64,000 bases of DNA from an uncultured Lachnospiraceae bacterium. Its GTDB lineage: Bacteria > Bacillota > Clostridia > Lachnospirales > Lachnospiraceae. The stretch lies in the NCBI GenBank assembly GCA_945949045.1, contig CAMFDG010000006.1, positions 1-64,000 on the forward strand, in the 5' to 3' direction. Below the pieces are notes generated by a model that ran no database searches, had not been told where the DNA came from, and worked only from the letters and a program-made list of their open reading frames with translations. Below, one piece after another: positions 1 to 8,730 of this stretch (position 1 is the stretch's first letter; the number at the start of each line of letters is the position of its first letter). A program made the translations under genes and the position numbers.

Positions 1-131
1 CCATCAAGGGGCCGGAGGGAAACATTGAATATCTGGTATTGCTGGAAAAGACTGAAGAACCGGGGCTGGAGGACGGTGTCGATATTCATGCTGTTGTGGA
101 AGCTGCACACGGGGAGTTGGACAAATCATGA
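1..131 (+). CDS. tlyA: TlyA-family rRNA 2'-O-methyltransferase, C-terminal end only
   Basis: The window opens inside a gene; only the last 42 codons are present, read in the frame beginning at base 3. The peptide has the TlyA C-terminal signature IKGPEGNIEYLVLL. TlyA proteins (S4 domain plus FtsJ-like methyltransferase) methylate ribosomal RNA. The stop overlaps the nadK start in an ATGA arrangement, and tlyA-nadK-argR-recN is the usual clostridial order, which supports the call. The catalytic part lies outside the window, so activity cannot be judged. Confidence 0.85.
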   Translation, partial: IKGPEGNIEYLVLLEKTEEPGLEDGVDIHAVVEAAHGELDKS

Positions 132-982
132 AGCATTTTATGTTGATCACAAATGTTTATAAGGATACGGGGCTTCGCCTGTCCCACAGAATCGTCTCCT
201 ATATTGAGGACCGGGGCGGATGGGCCGGTATTTGCATTAGCAATGTGGAGCACGTGGTGGAAAAGGATTTTGATCTTTCGGACATACCGGAGGATACGGA
301 GTGTATCCTGGTGCTGGGAGGAGACGGTACGTTGATACGCGCGGCCACCAAGGTGGAATCTTTACATATTCCGCTGATCGGGGTTAATATGGGAACGCTG
401 GGCTATCTCTGTGAGCTGGAGGAATCTACGGTGTTTTCGGCAATTGACTGTCTGATGCAGGATCAGTACACTCTGGAGGAGCGCATCATGCTTTCCGGCC
501 GGCAGGTGCCGGGGGAAAAGGAACACCTGGCGTTAAATGATGTGGTGATACATTGGGCAGGGGATCTGTCTATGTTGCAGCTTTTGGTTTATGTCAATGG
601 GGAATTCCTGACAACTTATCACGCTGACGGAATCATTGTTGCCACACCTACGGGTTCCACCGGCTACAGTATGTCTGCCGGTGGCCCTATCGTGGATCCG
701 AAGGCCCAGATGCTTCTTCTTACCCCCATCAACGCCCATGACCTGAACTCCCAGAGCATCGTGCTGGGGGCGGAGGATGTGGTGGAAATCGAGGTGGGAA
801 GCCGCAGCTTCCGACGGGATGAGAGAGCCAGCGTCAGCTTTGACGGAGATACGATATGGCATCTGAAGGTGGAGGAGCGGGTCCGTATTGCGCAGGCGTC
901 CACACGGATCCGGATCTGCAGGCTCAGTAATCAGAGTTTCCTGGAGATCCTTCGCAAGAAGATGCAGCAGATAGGGGGATAG
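128..982 (+). CDS. nadK: NAD kinase
   Basis: This is a 284-residue ATP-NAD kinase, the cytosolic enzyme that phosphorylates NAD to NADP. The phosphate-binding GGDGT motif is at residues 64-68, an LNDVV motif lies near residue 137, and the glycine-rich TPTGSTGYSMSAGGP segment near residue 177 is diagnostic of the family. Length is normal. The ATG overlaps the tlyA stop by four bases, and argR starts seven bases after the stop, so the genes are probably co-transcribed and translationally coupled. Confidence 0.95.
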   Translation: MKHFMLITNVYKDTGLRLSHRIVSYIEDRGGWAGICISNVEHVVEKDFDLSDIPEDTECILVLGGDGTLIRAATKVESLHIPLIGVNMGTLGYLCELEESTVFSAIDCLMQDQYTLEERIMLSGRQVPGEKEHLALNDVVIHWAGDLSMLQLLVYVNGEFLTTYHADGIIVATPTGSTGYSMSAGGPIVDPKAQMLLLTPINAHDLNSQSIVLGAEDVVEIEVGSRSFRRDERASVSFDGDTIWHLKVEERVRIAQASTRIRICRLSNQSFLEILRKKMQQIGG

Positions 983-989
983 GGGAGCT

Positions 990-1439
990 ATGAAGGAAAA
1001 ACGACAGGCAAAAATACTGGAACTGATCCGGAAAAGGGATGTGGAGACACAGGAGGAGCTGTCTGCGTATTTGGAGCAGGAAGGCTTTGTGGTTACGCAG
1101 GCTACGGTTTCCAGGGATATCCGGGAGCTGAAGCTGACAAAGATTGCTACAGAGAATGGGAGACAGAAGTACGCGGTTCTTACGGATGCAGATACCAGTC
1201 TGATGGATAAATATGTCCGGGTCCTGCAGGAGGGCCTTGTCTCTATCGACATTGCGGAGAATATCCTTGTGATCCATACGGTATCCGGCATGGCATCTGC
1301 CGTGGGAGCTGCTGTGGATGCCATGAAGCTGCCGGAGCTTTTGGGATCAATTGCGGGAGATGATACCATTATCTGTGTGATTCGATTCGGAGAAGCTGCA
1401 GAGAAAATCAAAAAGATCCTGCTGTCTTTGGGAAAGTAG
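990..1439 (+). CDS. argR: Arginine repressor ArgR/AhrC
   Basis: This is a 149-residue arginine-responsive regulator that represses arginine synthesis and can activate catabolism when arginine is bound to the hexamer. The N-terminal winged helix contains TVSRDIRELKLTK (residues 39-51), the recognition-helix signature. The C-terminal oligomerisation and arginine-binding domain has GSIAGDDTI (about 119-127) with the conserved paired aspartates. No arginine genes are nearby. The position between nadK and recN is conserved across Firmicutes, so context says nothing about targets. Confidence 0.95.
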   Translation: MKEKRQAKILELIRKRDVETQEELSAYLEQEGFVVTQATVSRDIRELKLTKIATENGRQKYAVLTDADTSLMDKYVRVLQEGLVSIDIAENILVIHTVSGMASAVGAAVDAMKLPELLGSIAGDDTIICVIRFGEAAEKIKKILLSLGK

Positions 1440-1451
1440 TAAGGAGAAAGT

Positions 1452-3122
1452 ATGTTACAAAGTCTACATGTAAAGAATCTGGCTCTGATTGACGAGACAG
1501 AGGTGGAATTTAAACCGGGACTTAATATTTTGTCCGGCGAGACCGGAGCGGGTAAGTCCATTATTATTGGATCAATCAGTCTGGCACTGGGGGAGAAAGC
1601 ACCGAAGGAGCTTTTGCGGGACAATGATGCCTCGGCCTTGGTGGAGCTGGTGTTTGTGGTGGAGGATGAATTTACCAGGAGGGCCTTGTCGGAACTGTCG
1701 GTGGAGGCAGAAGACGATGTGGTGGTTTTGAGTCGCAAGATTACAGCGGGCCGGGCGGTGGCAAGAATCAATGGCGAGGCAGTGTCTGTGGCAAAACTGA
1801 AGGCGGTGGCCGCGCTGCTGATTGATATCCACGGCCAGCATGAGCATCAGTCCCTGATGTCCAAAAAGAAACAATTGGAGATCCTGGATTCTTTTGCAAA
1901 GCATGAACTGGGAGATCGGAAGGAGAGACTTTCTGTCTGCTACAGGGAATACCGAAAACTTTCCGAAGAATGGGAGCAGGCGAACATGGATATCTCGGAG
2001 CGAAAAAAGGAACTATCCTTTCTGGAGTACGAGGTCAGGGAAATCCGGGAAGCGGATCTTAAGCCGGGGGAGGACGAATTGCTGGAGGAGACCTATCGCA
2101 GATTTGCCAACGGACGCAAGATCATAGACGCGGCATCGGCTGCCGCTGCCCTAACCGGAGGAGATGGGGAAAATGCTTCGGAGCTGGTGGGACGGGCCCT
2201 CCGGGAGATCAGCGGGGTCACGCAGTATGACAGTCGGCTTTCACAGCTGGAGCAGCAGCTGACGGATATTGACAGTCTGCTCAGTGATTTTCACCATGAA
2301 ATCACCTCCTATCTGGATACGGAGGACTTTGATGAGGAAACCTATTATGAGACAGAACGGCGGCTGGATCTGATCAACCATTTAAAGTCCAAGTATGGAA
2401 ACACCGTGGAGGAAATTCTTTCCTATTGCGAGGAAAAAGAAAAAAGGATTGCTGTTCTGAATGATTATGACGAATATTTAAATCAACTTTTAACTTCTTT
2501 GAAAAAGAAGAAGGCGGAATTGGAGGAGCTGTGCAGTCAGGTGTCGGATATTCGCAGGACACAGGCCAAGCTGCTCACCAAGGCCATCCGGGAAGCGCTC
2601 TCTGATCTCAATTTCCTGGATGTGAAATTTACGATGGATTTTCAGAAAACGGAGGATTATACGGCATCCGGAACAGATGATGCCTGTTTTATGATTTCTA
2701 CCAATCCGGGAGAACCTTTAAAGCCTCTGGCGGCGGTGGCTTCCGGAGGAGAACTTTCCAGAATTGCCCTGGCGGTGAAAACGGTCATGGCGGAGAGCGA
2801 CCGGATTGCGACGCTGATCTTTGACGAGATCGACAGTGGAATCAGTGGACGAACGGCCCAGATGGTATCTGAAAAAATGCATCTTTTAGCCGGCAGTCAT
2901 CAGATTATTTGCATTACGCATCTGCCACAGATTGCAGCTATGGCAGATGCCCACTTCCTGATTGAAAAATCCGTTGAGCATGATGCGACGGTTTCCAGGA
3001 TCCATCTTTTAAATGAAGAGGAAAGCGTGAATGAGCTGGCCCGGATGCTGGGAGGTGCGCAGATCACGGATACGGTTCTCATGAATGCAAGAGAAATGAA
3101 AACAATGGCACACATGAAATAA
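1452..3122 (+). CDS. recN: DNA repair ATPase RecN
   Basis: This is a 556-residue SMC-like protein that gathers or bridges DNA ends in double-strand break repair. The Walker A motif GETGAGKS (29-36) follows the typical N-terminus. The middle is a long charged coiled coil. The C-terminal half carries the ABC signature ASGGELSR and the Walker B TLIFDEID. The start is preceded by AAGGAGAAAG. The gene ends the tlyA-nadK-argR-recN run and leads into spoIVB, as in B. subtilis. Confidence 0.96.
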   Translation: MLQSLHVKNLALIDETEVEFKPGLNILSGETGAGKSIIIGSISLALGEKAPKELLRDNDASALVELVFVVEDEFTRRALSELSVEAEDDVVVLSRKITAGRAVARINGEAVSVAKLKAVAALLIDIHGQHEHQSLMSKKKQLEILDSFAKHELGDRKERLSVCYREYRKLSEEWEQANMDISERKKELSFLEYEVREIREADLKPGEDELLEETYRRFANGRKIIDAASAAAALTGGDGENASELVGRALREISGVTQYDSRLSQLEQQLTDIDSLLSDFHHEITSYLDTEDFDEETYYETERRLDLINHLKSKYGNTVEEILSYCEEKEKRIAVLNDYDEYLNQLLTSLKKKKAELEELCSQVSDIRRTQAKLLTKAIREALSDLNFLDVKFTMDFQKTEDYTASGTDDACFMISTNPGEPLKPLAAVASGGELSRIALAVKTVMAESDRIATLIFDEIDSGISGRTAQMVSEKMHLLAGSHQIICITHLPQIAAMADAHFLIEKSVEHDATVSRIHLLNEEESVNELARMLGGAQITDTVLMNAREMKTMAHMK

Positions 3123-3217
3123 CAAAATTGCCGCATACTATCATCGGTAGTGCTGGGCGCGCCCGGGAATAAAAAGGGCAGCGCTTCAGCTTCTGTAGAC
3201 CGGAGGAAATGATTGGT

Positions 3218-4483
3218 ATGCGGCATTTTTTGAAATGTGCTTTTGAAAATTTAATCTGGATTTATCTATGTGTCCTTCTATGCTTCTCTTATGCAACCAT
3301 GATGGATGCGATTCCGGACCGGGTGTATCTGGAGGAGGGGCAGAAGCTGGCTCTGGATCAGAAGCTTCCGGTGGTGCTGTCGGAGACCACCGGTGAGAAG
3401 ACGGTGATGGCAGATACCGGGGCCAGTACTTTCGCGTCACTTCAGGAGCGCAAATCTGCGGGCAGCTGTGACAGCCTGAAGGAGGGGCTGCACAAGGTTA
3501 CCTGCTATCTTTTCGGGCTTTTTCCTGTGAAGGAGGTGGAGGTCTCTGTTGTCCCGCAGAAAAGCGTTTACGCCGGGGGACAGGTTGTGGGAATTTATGG
3601 TGCAACCCAGGGAATTCTGGTTCTTGGAAGCAGCCAGATAGAGAAACCGGACGGGGGTTTTGCTGAGCCGGCCGAGCACATTCTCCGGGCGGGGGATTAC
3701 ATTACGTCTGTGAATGGTCTGGAAATAGAAAAGAAGGAGGAATTGGTCCGCTGTGTGCAGGACTGTCAGGGAGAACGGCTGGTTTTGACCCTCTGGAGGG
3801 GAAATGAGCAGATTTCCGTTTCGGTGACACCGGTGATGGCGAAGAACGGTTCCTATATGCTGGGAATCTGGGTAAAGGACGACATGGCGGGAATCGGCAC
3901 TTTGACCTATTTTGAACAGGATCTGGATTTTGGCGCCCTCGGTCATGGAATTGGTGACGGACAGTCCGGAGAACTTCTTCGGCTTTCGAACGGACGACTT
4001 TACCGGGCGGAGGTTTTTGGCATCCAGAAGGGAGAACGGGGAACTCCCGGTGAGCTGGAGGGTATGCTTTATTACGGTGCAAAAAACCAGATCGGACAGG
4101 TGTCCAGCAACTCTGACCTGGGAATCTATGGAAAGTTGAAAAAGGATTATTATACACAGCTTCTCACTGAGGATTCCCTTTACCCTGTGGGGTATAAACA
4201 GGAGGTGAGCACAGGATCGGCAGTGATTTTGTCGGACGCTTCCGGCGAGCCTGCCATGTATCACATTGTGATTGACTCTCTGGATTATACACCCGCCGAC
4301 AGTAACAAGGGCATTCATTTTCACGTGGATGATGAGAATCTGATTGCGCTGACAGGGGGAATCGTGCAGGGACTTTCCGGTTCGCCCATTATCCAGAATG
4401 GCCGGATTGTCGGGGCAGTTACACATGTGCTGGTCAGTGATCCCACCAGGGGTTATGGGATATTTATAGAGAATATGCTGTAG
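3218..4483 (+). CDS. spoIVB: SpoIVB peptidase (stage IV sporulation protein B)
   Basis: This is an S55-family serine peptidase. In B. subtilis it is made in the forespore and signals across the inter-membrane space to release pro-sigma K processing. The protein has an N-terminal membrane anchor, a PDZ domain around residues 125-200, and a C-terminal catalytic domain with ALGHGIGD (likely catalytic His) and GLSGSPI (likely catalytic Ser). I prefer the second ATG because GGAGG lies only two bases before the first (3209) but eleven before the second. A CATACTA heptamer about 80 bases upstream resembles a sigma G -10, but no good -35 accompanies it. Confidence 0.93.
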   Translation: MRHFLKCAFENLIWIYLCVLLCFSYATMMDAIPDRVYLEEGQKLALDQKLPVVLSETTGEKTVMADTGASTFASLQERKSAGSCDSLKEGLHKVTCYLFGLFPVKEVEVSVVPQKSVYAGGQVVGIYGATQGILVLGSSQIEKPDGGFAEPAEHILRAGDYITSVNGLEIEKKEELVRCVQDCQGERLVLTLWRGNEQISVSVTPVMAKNGSYMLGIWVKDDMAGIGTLTYFEQDLDFGALGHGIGDGQSGELLRLSNGRLYRAEVFGIQKGERGTPGELEGMLYYGAKNQIGQVSSNSDLGIYGKLKKDYYTQLLTEDSLYPVGYKQEVSTGSAVILSDASGEPAMYHIVIDSLDYTPADSNKGIHFHVDDENLIALTGGIVQGLSGSPIIQNGRIVGAVTHVLVSDPTRGYGIFIENML

Positions 4484-4506
4484 AAGGAGAAATCATTGGT
4501 GTTCCC

Positions 4507-4535
4507 TTGCGAAAAGAAGGAATTTGGTATATAAT
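4507..4535 (+). promoter_or_regulatory. Sigma A-type promoter for gltX
   Basis: TTGCGA and TATAAT are separated by exactly 17 bases in the short gap between spoIVB and gltX, about 50 bases before the gltX start. The -10 is a perfect consensus. This gives the housekeeping gltX vegetative transcription independent of the sporulation gene upstream. No T-box-like leader is apparent. Confidence 0.75.
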
Positions 4536-4584
4536 GGGCGGTACGGCAGTCCCTGCCGATGTTAAATAACGAGGAGAAAGTGAA

Positions 4585-6045
4585 ATGAGCAGGAAAATCA
4601 GAACCAGATTTGCACCGAGTCCCACAGGAAGAATGCATGTAGGAAATCTCCGTACGGCGTTGTATGCCTACCTCATTACGAAGCATGAGGGCGGAGATTT
4701 TATTTTGAGAATAGAGGATACCGATCAGGAGCGAGAAGTAGAGGGGGCGGTGGACATCATCTACCGTACGCTGGAAAAGACAGGCCTCATCCATGATGAG
4801 GGACCGGATAAGGACGGTGGCTGTGGTCCGTACATCCAGAGCGAGCGTCAGGCTCAGGGCATTTATCTGAAATATGCGAAGGAACTCATTGACAAGGGAG
4901 AGGCATATTACTGCTTTTGTGATAAAGAACGTCTGGAGGGATTGAAGCAGACGGTTGGCGGCAAGGAAATTCATGTCTATGACAAGCACTGCCTGCATCT
5001 TTCCAAAGAAGAGGTGGAGGAGAAGTTAAAGGCAGGTGTGCCCTACGTCATCCGTCAGAACAATCCGACGGAAGGAACTACCACCTTTCAGGATGAAATC
5101 TATGGGGATATCTCAGTGGATAATGCGGAACTTGATGATATGATTCTGATCAAGTCTGACGGATTTCCCACCTACAATTTTGCCAACGTAGTGGACGATC
5201 ATCTCATGGGAATCACCCACGTAGTAAGGGGAAATGAGTACCTGTCCTCCTCCCCGAAATATAACAGACTGTATGAGGCTTTCGGATGGGAGGTGCCGGT
5301 GTATGTGCACTGCCCGTTGATTACGGATGAGAATCACCAGAAGCTTTCCAAGCGCTGTGGCCATTCCTCCTTTGAGGATCTGGTGGAGCAGGGCTTTGTG
5401 ACAGAGGCTATTGTTAATTTCGTTGCTCTGCTGGGCTGGAGTCCGGCGGACAATCAGGAAATCATGTCCATGCAGGAGATGATCGAGAAATTTGACTATC
5501 ATCATATGAGCAAATCACCGGCGGTATTTGATTTTACCAAGCTCAAGTGGATGAACGGCGAGTACATTAAGAAAATGGATTTTGAGGACTTTTATGAGAA
5601 AGCCCTGCCCTATATCAGGGAGGTTGTCACGAAGGATTATGACCTGAAAAAGATCGCGAAGATGGTACAGTCCAGAATTGAAATCTTCCCGGATATCAAG
5701 GATCATATTGATTTCTTCGAGGAACTTCCGGAGTATGATGTGTCCATGTACACCCATAAGAAGATGAAGACCAACGCACAGACTTCACTTGAGGTGCTGA
5801 AAGAGGTTCTGCCTCTTCTCGAGAAGCAGGAGGATTACAGCAATGATGCTCTCTACGCGATGCTTCAGGATTATGTGGCAGAGAAGGGGGTTAAGACAGG
5901 GTATGTGATGTGGCCGATCCGAACCGCCGTCTCCGGTAAACAGATGACACCGGGCGGTGCCACAGAACTGATGGAGGTTCTGGGCAGGGAGGAGTCCATC
6001 CGCAGGATCCGGAAGGGAATCGAGCTTCTTTTGAATGTACAGTAA
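4585..6045 (+). CDS. gltX: Glutamyl-tRNA synthetase
   Basis: This is a 486-residue class I aminoacyl-tRNA synthetase that charges tRNA-Glu in the cytoplasm and in many Firmicutes also tRNA-Gln. It has the HIGH-type signature in [13 protein letters not shown] (about residues 8-20) and the KMSKS-type loop [10 protein letters not shown] near residue 255. Length matches the bacterial family. The start follows GAGGAGAAAG at good spacing. The next gene begins within 16 bases. Confidence 0.96.
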   Translation: MSRKIRTRFAPSPTGRMHVGNLRTALYAYLITKHEGGDFILRIEDTDQEREVEGAVDIIYRTLEKTGLIHDEGPDKDGGCGPYIQSERQAQGIYLKYAKELIDKGEAYYCFCDKERLEGLKQTVGGKEIHVYDKHCLHLSKEEVEEKLKAGVPYVIRQNNPTEGTTTFQDEIYGDISVDNAELDDMILIKSDGFPTYNFANVVDDHLMGITHVVRGNEYLSSSPKYNRLYEAFGWEVPVYVHCPLITDENHQKLSKRCGHSSFEDLVEQGFVTEAIVNFVALLGWSPADNQEIMSMQEMIEKFDYHHMSKSPAVFDFTKLKWMNGEYIKKMDFEDFYEKALPYIREVVTKDYDLKKIAKMVQSRIEIFPDIKDHIDFFEELPEYDVSMYTHKKMKTNAQTSLEVLKEVLPLLEKQEDYSNDALYAMLQDYVAEKGVKTGYVMWPIRTAVSGKQMTPGGATELMEVLGREESIRRIRKGIELLLNVQ

Positions 6046-6060
6046 ATGTAAGGAATGTTT

Positions 6061-7887
6061 ATGAATTATAACCAGTCTCAGCAGGAGGCCATCCGTCATC
6101 AGGATGGCCCGATGCTTGTCCTGGCGGGTCCCGGCTCCGGGAAGACCGCTGTTATTACCCAAAGAACGGTCAATTTAATAGAAAATGGCATTGAACCCTC
6201 CCATATTCTGGTGATTACCTTTACCAGGGCGGCAGCCATGCATATGAAAAGCCGTTTCCTTCAGGCTGTGGGACAGGAGCGCTGCCCGGTCACTTTCGGG
6301 ACCTTTCATGCGGTCTTTTTCCAGGTGTTGAAGCTGGCGTATCACTATGACAGAAGTAATATTATTTCTGAGGAGACCAGGTACAGGCTGATGCGGGAAA
6401 TTCTTTCTTACCAGCATCTGGAGTATGAGGACGAAAAGGAATTGATCGCAGATCTGCTGGGGGAAATCAGCAGAGTGAAAAACGAACAGATTCCGTTGGA
6501 ACACTTTTATTCCAGCCATTGCGGGGAGGAGGTCTTTCGGAGCATTTACCGGGAATATGAAAGAAAACTGCGGGAAAACCGCCTTTTAGATTTCGATGAT
6601 ATGCTGGTCTATACCTATGAGCTGTTTTCTCAGAGACCGGATATTCTGTCGGCATGGCAGAAGAAGTACCGTTACATTCTGATCGATGAGTTTCAGGATA
6701 TCAATGGCTTACAGTGGGAAATTATGAAAATGATGGCGGCACCGTTGGACAATCTGTTTGCCGTAGGAGATGACGATCAGTCCATATACCGATTCCGCGG
6801 ATCGAAACCAGAAATTATGCTTGGATTTAACAAGGCCTACCCTCATGCAAAAATCCTCCGCCTGAATGTCAATTACCGCTGTGCTTCCTCCATCGTGACG
6901 GCGGCCGGAAAACTGATTTCCGGCAATGAGGAACGATTTGCAAAGGATATGAAAGCTGATTTTATCAAAGAGGATGCAGTGGAGTTCAGGCTCTTTGAGG
7001 ACGAGAAACAGGAGAATGCTTTTGTGACGCAGGAAATCATACAATCCCATGAAAAAGGGGTGCCCTACCGGGAGATGGCCGTGCTTTTTCGAACCAATCT
7101 GCAGCCGGGGCCTTTGATGGAGCAGCTCCTTTCCCGCAATCTGCCCTTTCGGGCGAAGGATAAGATTCCGAATATCTATGAACACTGGATTGCAAGAGAT
7201 CTTTTTACCTATATCCGTATTGCTCGGGGAAGTAATCGAAGAGAAGATTTCCTTAGCATTATGAATAAGCCGAAGCGCTATATCGGAAGGGACAGCCTCT
7301 GTGAAGGGACGGTGTCCTTTGAGGAGTGGATACGGATGTATGATGAGCAGCCCTGGATTGCCGAGAGAATCGAAAAGCTCTGGTGTGACATAAAGCTGAT
7401 TGCAGGCATGAGTCCTTATGCGGCTGTCAATTACATCAGGAGGGGCATCGGCTACGATGACTATATTGCGGAATACGCGGATTACCGGGGAATAAAGAAA
7501 GAGGAACTGTACGAGGCAGCAGATGAGATTCAGGCCGGTGCCAGAGGCTTTCGGACCTTTGAGGAGTGGTTTTTGCATATCCAACAGTACACGAAACAGC
7601 TCAGTCAGATGGTGCGGCAGGAACCTGCAGCCGGGGATTCCGTGGTGCTTTCCACCCTGCACAGCGCAAAAGGGCTGGAGTTTCGCCAGGTATTTCTGAT
7701 TGATGTCAACGAGGGAATGATGCCTTATAAGAAGGCGGTCTTAAAAGAGGAAATCGAAGAGGAGAGACGTCTGTTCTACGTGGGAATGACGCGGGCCAGG
7801 GAAAGACTTGTGCTTTGTTCGGTAAAGAAGCTTCGCGGGAAGGAAGCAGAACCTTCCCGTTTCATCCGCGAAGCCGGTACATACTGA
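6061..7887 (+). CDS. UvrD/PcrA-type superfamily 1 DNA helicase (short form)
   Basis: This SF1A 3'-5' DNA helicase has all core motifs: Walker A GPGSGKT (23-29), GTFHAVFF, DEFQD (motif II), GDDDQSIYRFRG (III), VNYRCASSIV (IV), LSTLHSAKGLEF (V) and VGMTRARERL (VI). At 608 residues it is shorter than typical PcrA or UvrD (above 700) and lacks the C-terminal extension that in PcrA contacts RNA polymerase. It is therefore probably an accessory helicase, not the main PcrA. I chose the second ATG because AGGA is six bases before it and directly abuts the upstream ATG at 6055. Confidence 0.88.
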   Translation: MNYNQSQQEAIRHQDGPMLVLAGPGSGKTAVITQRTVNLIENGIEPSHILVITFTRAAAMHMKSRFLQAVGQERCPVTFGTFHAVFFQVLKLAYHYDRSNIISEETRYRLMREILSYQHLEYEDEKELIADLLGEISRVKNEQIPLEHFYSSHCGEEVFRSIYREYERKLRENRLLDFDDMLVYTYELFSQRPDILSAWQKKYRYILIDEFQDINGLQWEIMKMMAAPLDNLFAVGDDDQSIYRFRGSKPEIMLGFNKAYPHAKILRLNVNYRCASSIVTAAGKLISGNEERFAKDMKADFIKEDAVEFRLFEDEKQENAFVTQEIIQSHEKGVPYREMAVLFRTNLQPGPLMEQLLSRNLPFRAKDKIPNIYEHWIARDLFTYIRIARGSNRREDFLSIMNKPKRYIGRDSLCEGTVSFEEWIRMYDEQPWIAERIEKLWCDIKLIAGMSPYAAVNYIRRGIGYDDYIAEYADYRGIKKEELYEAADEIQAGARGFRTFEEWFLHIQQYTKQLSQMVRQEPAAGDSVVLSTLHSAKGLEFRQVFLIDVNEGMMPYKKAVLKEEIEEERRLFYVGMTRARERLVLCSVKKLRGKEAEPSRFIREAGTY

Positions 7888-7897
7888 GTGGTTATAT

Positions 7898-8233
7898 AAA
7901 CTTCCCGCACTGACTTCCGCAGCGGCGCCCCTCTATGACAAACGCTCGATTTATTCCGAACCGTGTGTGAGTTAATGCCTTCATCCACTGATTGAACATC
8001 GGCCCATGCAAAATTTGCCTTCGGCAAATGGGCCGACGCTGCATGACAGGTTTTCCATGAAAACCTGTCACATTTAAAGTGGGCACGGGAAATACACGTT
8101 CAAGCGTAGCGCGTTTGTATTTCCCGTGCCTGATAAACTCTGTGGATGGAGGCATTTACTCGCACTAGGTGCAGGAATCATGAGAGCGTCTGTCATAGAG
8201 GGGCGCCGCTGCGGAAGTCAGTGCGGGAAGTTT
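7898..8233. repeat. 336-bp multi-stem inverted-repeat element, gene-free
   Basis: The only long gap without a credible gene is filled by a nested palindromic structure. Outer arms of 50 bp (7898-7947 and 8184-8233) are complementary with one mismatch. A second imperfect stem pairs GTGTGAGTTAATGCC... near 7966-7988 with the segment 8142-8164. Three hairpins are inside: TCGGCCC/GGGCCGA with ATTTGCC/GGCAAAT (7999-8036), TGACAGGTTTT/AAAACCTGTCA (8044-8070), and a 15-bp stem at 8082-8096/8116-8130. It lies between converging genes. Tracked ORFs inside it are just the arms read in both directions. It could be a non-autonomous mobile repeat, a structured RNA or a double-sided terminator. Confidence 0.85.
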
Positions 8234-8255
8234 TCGCCGGTTACACGAAAAAACA

Positions 8256-8573
8256 TTACATTTCGTCAAACATTTCTTCATCTAACAGCTCATCGAAACG
8301 GTCTGCAGCAATTTCGTATTCTTCCTCGTCCTCAATGAAGCCGATCTGGGGCAGACCCTCCTCATCCTCTGCATAGCGGTAGAGATAGACCTCTCCATCT
8401 TCGTTGTCGTTGCCCTCGCTGTCCAACGGCATAAGGGCGATGTAATCCTGCTCACCTGCCTCAAAGATTGTGAGAATACGGCATTCGACCTCACCGTTGT
8501 CCAGCTCCAGGCTGACACGGATATCCTCGATCTCATCCGGGGTCACAGGGGTTGCTTTTTCTTGTTCAGACAT
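8256..8573 (-). CDS. DUF1292 family protein
   Basis: This is a 105-residue very acidic protein of the DUF1292 (YrzB-like) family, function unknown. The C-terminal half contains the characteristic LYRYAEDEEGLPQIGFIEDEEEYE pattern (quoted in part). The start is preceded on the minus strand by AAGGAAGAGG. It is a single-gene unit: it diverges from the GH13 gene through a shared promoter region and converges on the helicase gene across the inverted-repeat element, which begins 22 bases beyond its stop. Confidence 0.88.
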   Translation of the reverse strand: MSEQEKATPVTPDEIEDIRVSLELDNGEVECRILTIFEAGEQDYIALMPLDSEGNDNEDGEVYLYRYAEDEEGLPQIGFIEDEEEYEIAADRFDELLDEEMFDEM

Positions 8574-8613
8574 ACCGTTACCTCTTCCTTTCTGGGTTGT
8601 AGTTTATTGCTTC

Positions 8614-8642
8614 ATTATAATTAATTTATATCGGTTTTGCAA
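8614..8642 (-). promoter_or_regulatory. Sigma A-type promoter for the DUF1292 gene
   Basis: On the minus strand TTGCAA (8642-8637) and TATAAT (8619-8614) are separated by exactly 17 bases. The -35 hexamer is self-complementary and is also the -35 of the opposing promoter, so the two promoters point away from one shared hexamer. Confidence 0.7.
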
Positions 8643-8665
8643 ACCCATATAAAAAAATCTATACA
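8637..8665 (+). promoter_or_regulatory. Sigma A-type promoter for the GH13-like gene
   Basis: On the plus strand TTGCAA (8637-8642) and TATACA (8660-8665) are 17 bases apart, leaving about 60 bases of leader before the start codon. It shares the palindromic -35 hexamer with the divergent DUF1292 promoter, so the two probably compete for polymerase. Confidence 0.62.
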
Positions 8666-8730
8666 AGGAGAAAAAAAACAAGTATAATTGAAATGTTAAT
8701 TATTGGCTTGCAAAGTATGGACGGTATACA

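Noticed and set aside
533-1771. 412-codon open frame on the minus strand across nadK, argR and recN
   Set aside because: It is antisense to three well-supported genes, has a low-complexity Ser/Thr-rich translation, and no ribosome binding site or family match is visible.
3123-3208. Sigma F/G promoter before spoIVB
   Set aside because: A CATACTA heptamer is present, but I cannot find a -35 at the required distance, so I do not list it as a feature.
4484-4584. T-box leader before gltX
   Set aside because: The gap is about 100 bases and contains a promoter in its first half; there is no room for a T-box and no antiterminator-like stem.
7892-8376. Overlapping small ORFs on both strands with VIEGRRCGSQCGKF
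   Set aside because: The shared peptide is the inverted-repeat arm read from both ends, so it reflects DNA symmetry and not two homologous proteins.
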